Shown in pieces: positions 1 through 4,063 of a stretch of 7,917 bases of DNA (the stretch's first letter is position 1; each line of letters opens with the position of its first letter). The notes beneath the pieces were generated by a model. The model made no database searches and had not been told where the DNA came from. It saw nothing but the letters and a program-made list of their open reading frames with translations. The position numbers and the translations under genes were made by a program. Source of the stretch: an uncultured Neisseria sp. (GTDB lineage: Bacteria > Pseudomonadota > Gammaproteobacteria > Burkholderiales > Neisseriaceae); contig CAMURX010000070.1 of the NCBI GenBank assembly GCA_947097615.1, positions 1 through 7,917 on the forward strand, read 5' to 3'.

Positions 1-539
1 GCTTTTTCGGCGGCTTCGCGCGCTTTGCGTGTTTCGCGGTTCTGCCAGCGGGCGCGGGCGTGGGCGGCGGCGGCAAAGCGCGGGTCGGTTTCGTTGTCGG
101 ACAGGGAGCGCGCCTGCGGCAGGAAGGTGTCGGCAGACGGGTTTTCAGACGGCCTCATGTGGATGCAGTCGACGGGACAGGGGGCAACGCACAGGCCGCA
201 GCCGGTGCATTCTTCGGCGATAACGGTGTGCATGAGTTTGGATGCGCCCATGATGGCGTCGACGGGGCAGGCGCGGATGCAGGCGGTGCAGCCGATGCAG
301 GCGGACTCGTCTATCCAGGCCAGCGCGGGGGCTTGCGTTTTGGTGGGGGCGAGTGGCGGTTTGCCGAGCAGTCGGGCGATGTCGAGCATCACCGTTTCGC
401 CGCCCGGCGCGCATAGGTTCACCGCCGCTTCGCCCGCCACCAGCGCTTCGGCATAGGGCAGGCAGCCGTCGTAGCCGCATTCGCGGCATTGGGTTTGCGG
501 CAGCAGGCGGTCGATTTGGCGGGCGGATACGGCGGTCAT
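1..539 (-). CDS. rnfB: RnfB-like ferredoxin with [4Fe-4S] domain plus 2x[4Fe-4S] module, 3' end cut by window edge
   Basis: The reading frame starts at the ATG at 537-539 and stays open to base 1 (179 codons seen, no stop). Seen: an N-terminal Fe-S domain with Cys18, Cys21, Cys26 and Cys43 (CRECGYDGC, then NLCAPGG), as in the RnfB/RsxB iron-sulfur domain. Two classic ferredoxin motifs follow, [12 protein letters not shown] (Cys81-91) and [12 protein letters not shown] (Cys111-121). The tail after residue 130 is charged and Ala/Arg-rich. Known: RnfB carries electrons inside the Rnf/Rsx complex and normally begins with a membrane helix. That helix is absent here, so this is probably the soluble RnfB-like form found in beta-proteobacteria; its partner is unknown. 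A DUS at 144-155 encodes R129-P-S-E132 just after the second cluster. No Shine-Dalgarno is visible, but an extended -10 box lies about 40 bp upstream. The family call is firm; membership of a true Rnf complex is not. Confidence 0.88.
   Translation of the reverse strand, partial: MTAVSARQIDRLLPQTQCRECGYDGCLPYAEALVAGEAAVNLCAPGGETVMLDIARLLGKPPLAPTKTQAPALAWIDESACIGCTACIRACPVDAIMGASKLMHTVIAEECTGCGLCVAPCPVDCIHMRPSENPSADTFLPQARSLSDNETDPRFAAAAHARARWQNRETRKAREAAEK
144..155 (-). repeat. AG-DUS inside the ferredoxin gene
   Basis: Perfect AGGCCGTCTGAA on the minus strand. It is read in frame as Arg-Pro-Ser-Glu, in the linker after the second [4Fe-4S] motif. Confidence 0.95.
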
Positions 540-576
540 GGCGGAATCGGGTTTTGGTCGGTAAAAAAAGGGCGGC

Positions 577-585
577 ATTGTAACA
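577..585 (-). promoter_or_regulatory. Extended -10 promoter of the ferredoxin gene
   Basis: The minus strand reads TGTTACAAT: an extended -10 TGn followed by TACAAT (5 of 6 matches to TATAAT). The discriminator GCCGCCC and a run of seven T follow, and the ATG is 37 bp below the hexamer. There is no convincing -35 hexamer, which extended -10 promoters can lack. The same -10/GCCGCCC/T-run arrangement appears in front of orn, which supports the call. Confidence 0.55.
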
Positions 586-624
586 GATGGATTTGCAAGG
601 CGTTTGTTTGGCTCGGCATATAGG

Positions 625-639
625 ACAAAATGGAGGCTA
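625..639 (+). repeat. Left terminal inverted repeat of the IS relic
   Basis: ACAAAATGGAGGCTA, an exact inverted match to 907-921. It is followed by a small subterminal stem-loop, CTATCAG (637-643) with CTGATAG (654-660). Confidence 0.8.
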
Positions 640-916
640 TCAGCCATCTTTAACTGATAGATAATCTTTAATAAACATAATCTTATTTCCATCCTGCATA
701 CCATGATGGCAATCAAAATAGCGCTTGGGGATTGAGCCGCTTGTTGCCGCTAAGTTGTCTGTCGCAGGTGTGGCATTTGTAGCATTGTCTGGCGTTTCGG
801 CAGCCGTTCTTTTTGATTTGTTTTGAGCCGCAAAAAGGGCATTTTTTGTATTCAAAGCCTTTGGACCCCTTTAAAGCCTTATAGGATAAGGCTTGTAGGG
901 AATTTTTAGCCTCCAT
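640..916 (-). pseudogene. Transposase remnant: N-terminal zinc ribbon joined out of frame to a C-terminal scrap
   Basis: The likely start is the ATG at 914-916, which lies inside the right terminal repeat. The frame then reads MEAKNSLQ and a Cys4 zinc ribbon (CPFCGSKQIKKNGC and CYKCHTCDRQ, with four CxxC-type cysteines), then [12 protein letters not shown], and stops at 713-715. This matches the DNA-binding head of zinc-ribbon transposases, where more sequence normally follows ALF. At the stop the adjacent frame continues as [20 protein letters not shown] and ends at the TGA 640-642, directly against the left repeat. That tail looks like a transposase C-terminus, so the junction near 713-722 is probably the internal deletion point, now with a frame change. 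The catalytic DDE core is missing. The zinc-ribbon part is clear; the C-terminal part is inference. Confidence 0.7.
874..894. other. 9-bp stem-loop inside the 5' end of the transposase remnant
   Basis: AAGCCTTAT (874-882), loop AGG, ATAAGGCTT (886-894): a perfect 9-bp stem beginning 20 nt downstream of the presumed transposase ATG. It could restrain transposase expression or be a subterminal transposase site. Nothing in the sequence decides between these. Confidence 0.6.
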
Positions 917-921
917 TTTGT
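907..921 (-). repeat. Right terminal inverted repeat of the IS relic
   Basis: On the minus strand it reads ACAAAATGGAGGCTA, identical to 625-639. It contains the presumed transposase start codon. The 87 bp between it and the next hairpin (922-1008) hold no feature I can name. Confidence 0.8.
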
Positions 922-1008
922 TACTCACGCTCCGCATTCAGATGTCTTGCAAAAGTCGCCGCAGCGGCACAGTGCCATCCCGGCCTTCCCGCGCGGGCGT
1001 GGCTGGCA

Positions 1009-1073
1009 AGAGGCCGTCTGAAAGGGCGGTCGGTGTTTCGGCTGCGCCGGAACTGCGCTTTCAGACGGCCTCT
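1009..1073 (-). terminator. Inverted DUS pair downstream of kpsS
   Basis: AG-DUS at 1011-1022 (+) and 1060-1071 (-) form a 16-bp perfect stem (1009-1024 with 1058-1073) around a 33-nt loop. It lies 48 bp past the kpsS stop. Paired DUS at gene ends commonly act as terminators in Neisseria, but no U-tract follows on either strand. The right arm carries CTGCGC before the DUS, a partial match to the repeat seen at 3500, 6745 and 7442. Confidence 0.55.
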
Positions 1074-1121
1074 GCGGGTTTGGCGTTACGCCTGTCTGCC
1101 GCGTGCAAAGAACCCGGGCGC

Positions 1122-2360
1122 TTATTTTTTGCGGCGGCGGGGCAGGGTGTCGGGCAGGTTGACGCGGCTGTAGAAGCTGCCGTTAATCTGTGTGACGTTG
1201 ATATGGTACAGGCGGTAGGCGGTGAAGAGTTCGCGGTCGGGCGGCTGCGGGTTTTGCCAGAACTCGGCCAGCGGCTGGCGCGAGGTGAGGCCGGGGATGT
1301 CGTAGTGGGCGCGGCCGAGCAGTTTGACGGGCATGTTGTGGATGAGGGCGGAGAGGCCGCTGGTGCTGTTGAGCGTGACCATACCCGCGCCGTGGCGCAG
1401 GAAGACGGGCAGCGGCACGTCGTGGACATAATAAATGCGCCGTTTCAGGTCGGGATGGCGGGCGGCGAAGGCGGCGATGTCGCGGCTGTAGTCGGTGAAG
1501 CCCCTGTCCATCGGGTGGTGTTTGATGATGAGCGTGGTGTCGGACGGGGCGTGGGCGGCGAAAGATTCGAGAACGTGCAGCAGGAAGTCGCGCACGGAGG
1601 CAAAGTCGCTGTGGACGTGCACCTGGCTGTCGTTGAACACTTGCAGGGGGACGATGAAGAAGCGGCCGAAGCGGCCTTTGGCCGTTTGGGCGGCAAAGCG
1701 GTGGTCGGAGAGTGCGTAGCCCGCGCGGCGGATGCCCGAGCGCAGCCACAGGCCGATGTAGTGCGGCAGGCCGAAGGCTCGGTGGTGGCGGTAGGCGGGG
1801 TAGCGGCTGCTGAAGAGGTTGGCAGCGGCGTAGTACCACATGGCGCGTTTGGCGCGCGGCCGGAAACCGTCGGGCACGGGTGCGGGCGGGCGGTATTGCT
1901 GCACGGCGAGTTTGCGCTGCGCTTTGAGAAAGAAAGAACCCTCGCGCGGCAGCGGCGAATAGGCGTTGACGCCGCCTTCTTCGAGGGTGACGAAGTGCGG
2001 GCGGAAATAGCCTTCCTCAAACGCCCAGAAGGACACGCGCGCCGCCGCGCAAATTTCTTTGGCAATAACGTGGTAGAGGCGGTTGTCGCCGAAGCAGGCG
2101 ACGGCGTCGATTTTGTGTTCTTTGAGAAAGAGGGCGAGAAATTCCGCGAAGGCTTCGGGCGTGCCGCGGTAGGCGCTGACGCCCTCTGCGGCGGGATAAT
2201 AGGCTTCGTCGCCGCCGTTGAAGTTGATTTTGAATACGCGCGCGCCGCGGGTTTCCAGCCAGTCGGCCAAACGGCGGAAGAAGGGGCCGACCGGCCCCTG
2301 CAAAAGCAAAACGCGCCGCTTGCGGGCGAGTTTTTCCAGATTCGACGGGATGGGTTTCAT
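1122..2360 (-). CDS. kpsS: KpsS/LipB-type capsule polysaccharide Kdo-transferase homologue
   Basis: 412 codons, the usual KpsS/LipB length. Seen: the family N-terminus RRVLLLQGPVGPFFRRLADW with INFNGGD soon after, a central HVHSDF, then KHHPMDRG (His281-His282-Pro283) and TLNSTSGLSAL (Asn331-Gly335), and a basic tail ending RRRKK. Known: KpsS in E. coli and its meningococcal relative LipB act on the cytoplasmic face and help build the Kdo linker joining lipid to group 2-type capsules before ABC export. Usually kpsS lies beside kpsC/lipA and capsule transport genes; here neither neighbour is a capsule gene. The ATG at 2358-2360 is the only ATG start after the upstream in-frame stop, although no Shine-Dalgarno is visible. 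A promoter with both hexamers sits about 70 bp upstream. Codon use matches the neighbours, so there is no sign of recent transfer. The frame is intact; the natural substrate in this organism is unknown. Confidence 0.9.
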   Translation of the reverse strand: MKPIPSNLEKLARKRRVLLLQGPVGPFFRRLADWLETRGARVFKINFNGGDEAYYPAAEGVSAYRGTPEAFAEFLALFLKEHKIDAVACFGDNRLYHVIAKEICAAARVSFWAFEEGYFRPHFVTLEEGGVNAYSPLPREGSFFLKAQRKLAVQQYRPPAPVPDGFRPRAKRAMWYYAAANLFSSRYPAYRHHRAFGLPHYIGLWLRSGIRRAGYALSDHRFAAQTAKGRFGRFFIVPLQVFNDSQVHVHSDFASVRDFLLHVLESFAAHAPSDTTLIIKHHPMDRGFTDYSRDIAAFAARHPDLKRRIYYVHDVPLPVFLRHGAGMVTLNSTSGLSALIHNMPVKLLGRAHYDIPGLTSRQPLAEFWQNPQPPDRELFTAYRLYHINVTQINGSFYSRVNLPDTLPRRRKK

Positions 2361-2428
2361 GAGGGAAAAATGTGGTTTGCGGCGTGCGGCCGCCGTTTTG
2401 GCGACGACGGCTGTTGTTAAGGGGCGGT

Positions 2429-2458
2429 ATTTTAAGCGTTAATGCTACCGTATTTCAA
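2429..2458 (-). promoter_or_regulatory. Sigma70-type promoter of kpsS
   Basis: On the minus strand, TTGAAA (2453-2458), an 18-bp spacer and TAAAAT (2429-2434), followed by ACCGCCCC. Hexamers match the consensus at 4/6 and 5/6. The predicted start leaves a leader of roughly 60 nt. The discriminator resembles those of orn and the ferredoxin gene. Confidence 0.55.
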
Positions 2459-2485
2459 GTTTGTAAACCGTTTGTTCCGCAAAGG

Positions 2486-2500
2486 GCGGCGTAATGCCGC
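2486..2500 (-). terminator. Weak hairpin after the GNAT gene
   Basis: GCGGC-GTAAT-GCCGC, a 5-bp GC stem directly adjoining the GNAT stop codon, followed on the minus strand by CC then TTT. Short and marginal; it is the only candidate terminator between this gene and kpsS. Confidence 0.25.
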
Positions 2501-2746
2501 TCAGCCGATAAAGCGGGCGGCGTAGGGGCAGCTGGCGGTGAGTGGGATGTTGTGTCCGGCGGCGTGCGCCATCAGCGCGTCTACCAGTATTTTTGCCAGC
2601 CCGCGCCCTTGGAAATCGGGCGAGACTTCGGTGTGGTATACGTCCCAGCCGTCGTTGTGCTCGCGGTAGGCGATGTGGCCGGCTTCGGTGCCGTCGATGG
2701 TGAGGGTGAAACGGTGCTGTTCGGGTTGGTGGGTGACTGTGTTCAT
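2501..2746 (-). CDS. Small GNAT-family N-acetyltransferase (YidJ/NATD1-like)
   Basis: 81 aa, a minimal GNAT fold. Seen: a beta-rich N-terminal half (FTLTIDGTEAGHIAYREH), the acetyl-CoA motif VSPDFQGRGLAKILVDAL (residues 41-58, Q46-x-x-G49-L-A), and the late CPYAARFI segment (residues 73-80) typical of the short single-domain acetyltransferases of the Acetyltransf_CG type. Known: these proteins bind acetyl-CoA; substrates of bacterial members are mostly undefined. The start is fixed by a strong AAGGAGA six bases before the ATG at 2744-2746. The gene begins 17 bp after the stop of the secreted helical-repeat gene, so the two are very probably cotranscribed and the GNAT relies on upstream initiation. 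A functional link to that neighbour is not shown. The family is sure; the substrate is not. Confidence 0.9.
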   Translation of the reverse strand: MNTVTHQPEQHRFTLTIDGTEAGHIAYREHNDGWDVYHTEVSPDFQGRGLAKILVDALMAHAAGHNIPLTASCPYAARFIG

Positions 2747-2763
2747 GGTGTTCTCCTTGTGTT

Positions 2764-3432
2764 TCAGGGCATGGCCGGGCGGTGGAAGCGGGGGAGGATG
2801 TGGCCGCTGTCTTTGAGGCGCACAGACTCCAAAACGTATTCGGCATCTTTGCGGTCGTTCGGGTCAAGGTTGTCCTGCAATAGGGTGCGCAATACCGATT
2901 CGGCGCGGGTGAAATCGCCGCTGATGCGGTAGATACCGGCTAGGGCGTAGCGGGCGGACTGTTTGTCTTGGGGGCTGCCCGGTTCGCGCAGGGCTTTGTT
3001 CAGGTGGGACAGGGCTTTGCGGTGGAGCCGTTTGAGTTCGGCACGGGAGTAGGGTTCGCCGGGGTATTTGCCGTTGGCGGCACGGAAATAGAGCCAACCG
3101 ACGGCGGCGGGGCTGTATTCGCCCGACAGTTCGGCAAAGGCGGCTATGCGGTGGGCGTTTTCGGCGTGCGCGGGCAGGTTGCGGTAGGCTTTGCTGTTGA
3201 TGATTTTTTCGTAGTGCGCCAGCTCTTGTTTGGTGAATTTGCCGTATTTGGCGGTTTTGAACACCAGTTTGTTGCCGGGGCAGATTTGGTATTCGGGCGC
3301 GCTGTCGTGCATCGTCGCCCAAAATTCTTCGCCGCCGACGGGGCAGGCGATTTCGCTTTGCGGCGGGGGAAGCAGGGCAAAGGCGCTGCCTGCGGCGGAC
3401 AGCATAATCAGGTGGAGAAGGCGTTTTTTCAT
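2764..3432 (-). CDS. Secreted helical-repeat (TPR-like) protein of unknown function
   Basis: 222 aa from the ATG at 3430-3432. An ATG two codons upstream is open too, but AAGGA touches it with no spacing, while it lies 6 nt before the ATG chosen. Seen: a signal peptide (KKR, hydrophobic stretch, cleavage likely after AFA at residue 19). A short segment with CPVGGEEF (Cys30) and ICPGNKLVF (Cys51) follows, then KFTKQELAHYEKIINSKAY, and from about residue 90 helices spaced like TPRs (GWLYFRAA, KALSHLNKAL, YALAGIYRISGDFTRAESVL). From memory, the CPVGG...CPGN..VF...FT.EE layout recalls a family of uncharacterised proteobacterial proteins with a Cys-containing head and helical tail, close in style to DUF2225. 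This copy has one Cys per knuckle rather than two. Probably periplasmic. It heads a likely two-gene unit with the GNAT gene. No function is assigned. Confidence 0.82.
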   Translation of the reverse strand: MKKRLLHLIMLSAAGSAFALLPPPQSEIACPVGGEEFWATMHDSAPEYQICPGNKLVFKTAKYGKFTKQELAHYEKIINSKAYRNLPAHAENAHRIAAFAELSGEYSPAAVGWLYFRAANGKYPGEPYSRAELKRLHRKALSHLNKALREPGSPQDKQSARYALAGIYRISGDFTRAESVLRTLLQDNLDPNDRKDAEYVLESVRLKDSGHILPRFHRPAMP

Positions 3433-3483
3433 GTGCATTCCTTGCGGTTTGGGAAGGGTTTGAGGCTGCGGCCACTTTGCGGG

Positions 3484-3536
3484 GAGGCCGTCTGAAAGGT
3501 TTTAACTTCGTTGAAGCTTCGCTTTCAGACGGCCTT
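3484..3536. terminator. Inverted DUS pair at the end of the NTF2-like gene
   Basis: AG-DUS at 3485-3496 (+) and 3524-3535 (-) form a 14-bp perfect stem (3485-3498 with 3522-3535) around a 23-nt loop. A run of four T ends the hairpin on the plus strand only; on the minus strand, where the genes lie, CCCCGC follows. Termination of the NTF2-like transcript is therefore uncertain and some readthrough into the secreted-protein gene is possible. The right arm supplies the stop codon of the NTF2-like gene. Confidence 0.5.
3500..3533. repeat. 34-bp DUS-anchored repeat, copy A
   Basis: TTTTAACTT then CGTTGAAGCT, TCGC and the DUS core TTTCAGACGGC. Shares its layout base for base in length with copies at 6745-6778 and 7442-7475. 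It contains a small internal stem, CTTC-GTT-GAAG. Confidence 0.75.
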
Positions 3537-3956
3537 TTGTCCGGCGTTTGGATGGGGGCGGCCGGCAATCAGCATTTGTGTGCCGAACCAGCCCCAGTAG
3601 ATGCGGTGGCGGGCGATGAGGCCGTCTGAAAGCTGCATCAGTTCGAGGATATCCACTTGGCCGCCGTCGGGCGTTTGGTGCGGGTATTCCCAAATCAGGG
3701 TGTCGCCGCCGGTGAAGAAGCGGCCGTCTTCGCGGTACCAGCGCACGAGTTCGTTCGGGCGGCGGCGCGTGCCTTCTTCGAGGAAGGCGAGGATTTCGCT
3801 TTTGCCGCGCAGGATGCCGCTGTCGCGGTTCATGATGGCGGGAACGAGCGGGCTTTCGAGAACGGCGTCGTCGGCATAGAGGGCGATGAGTTTTTCCGTG
3901 TCGCGGTTTTTAGCGTGTTCGTGCCAGTCGCGGTAGATGCGTTCGAAGTCGTTCAT
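3525..3956 (-). CDS. NTF2-like / SnoaL-like domain protein
   Basis: 143 aa, one domain. Seen: the first helix and strand typical of the fold (FERIYRDWHEHAKNRDTEKLIALYADDAVLESPL, broken here only by its length), a later IWEYPHQTPDG and a closing strand pair DILELMQLSDGLIARHRIYWGW. Known: SnoaL/NTF2-like cone-shaped proteins serve as small isomerases, hydratases, binding subunits or delivery domains, and sequence alone rarely decides. No signal peptide, so cytoplasmic. The start at ATG 3954-3956 has AAGGAA six bases upstream. The gene follows the Cu-ATPase by 96 bp that contain three DUS but no clear promoter. Two features come from DUS: an internal copy read as LSDGL (3619-3630), and the stop codon, a TGA within the right DUS at 3524-3535, giving the C-terminus KAV. 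Confidence 0.85.
   Translation of the reverse strand: MNDFERIYRDWHEHAKNRDTEKLIALYADDAVLESPLVPAIMNRDSGILRGKSEILAFLEEGTRRRPNELVRWYREDGRFFTGGDTLIWEYPHQTPDGGQVDILELMQLSDGLIARHRIYWGWFGTQMLIAGRPHPNAGQKAV
3619..3630 (+). repeat. AG-DUS inside the NTF2-like gene
   Basis: Perfect AGGCCGTCTGAA on the plus strand, antisense to the gene, where it is read as Ser-Asp-Gly-Leu in a turn between strands. Confidence 0.95.
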
Positions 3957-3992
3957 GTTTTTTCCTTTTCGGGTTTGCGCTTGTGTTTTCGG

Positions 3993-4063
3993 TTTTCAGA
4001 CGGCCTTTGTGTTGCTTGGCAGAGGCCGTCTGAAAAGGCCGTTGCCCCGCTTTCAGACGGCCT
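3993..4063. repeat. Three alternating DUS between the Cu-ATPase and the NTF2-like gene
   Basis: AG-DUS at 3995-4006 (-), 4023-4034 (+) and 4052-4063 (-). The middle copy can pair with the left one (14 bp, 3993-4006 with 4023-4036) or with the right one (13 bp, 4023-4035 with 4051-4063), but not both. No U-tract follows either hairpin on the minus strand. The rightmost copy contains the stop codon of the ATPase gene. Confidence 0.8.

Larger units (their letters stand above)
625..921 (-). mobile_element. Internally deleted insertion sequence (MITE-like relic) with 15-bp perfect terminal inverted repeats
   Basis: This 297-bp segment is bounded by perfect inverted copies of ACAAAATGGAGGCTA. It is visibly AT-richer than its flanks. 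Inside are the start of a transposase (zinc-ribbon domain) and, in another frame, a short segment ending just before the left repeat. This is what remains when the centre of an IS is deleted. I see no target-site duplication in the flanking 8 bp, so the true ends may lie slightly outside or the duplication has decayed. It lacks a catalytic domain and could only move if a full relative supplied transposase. The zinc ribbon resembles the Zn-binding variant of IS256-type transposases; the family call is from memory of the motif. Confidence 0.75.

Noticed and set aside
145..489. Minus-strand 114-codon frame and overlapping plus-strand frames at 25-583
   Set aside because: Shadows of the ferredoxin gene, whose own frame has no stop within the window and carries all three Fe-S motifs.
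625..921. Correia/NEMIS repeat
   Set aside because: The ends ACAAAATGGAGGCTA do not match the Correia terminal sequence, the element is longer, and it contains a zinc-ribbon transposase fragment.
918..2420. Plus-strand open frame of 500 codons
   Set aside because: Antisense to kpsS, which has intact family motifs. High GC leaves long empty frames opposite real genes, and its product is Val/Gly/Ala-rich without recognisable domains.
2501..3432. Toxin-antitoxin pair (GNAT toxin with neighbour)
   Set aside because: GNAT toxins of the TacT type are larger and paired with a small DNA-binding antitoxin; here the neighbour is an exported protein and the GNAT belongs to the minimal YidJ-like type.
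2764..3438. Upstream ATG for the secreted protein at 3436-3438
   Set aside because: AAGGA touches that ATG with no spacing, while it is correctly placed 6 nt before the ATG at 3430-3432, which also gives a normal signal peptide.
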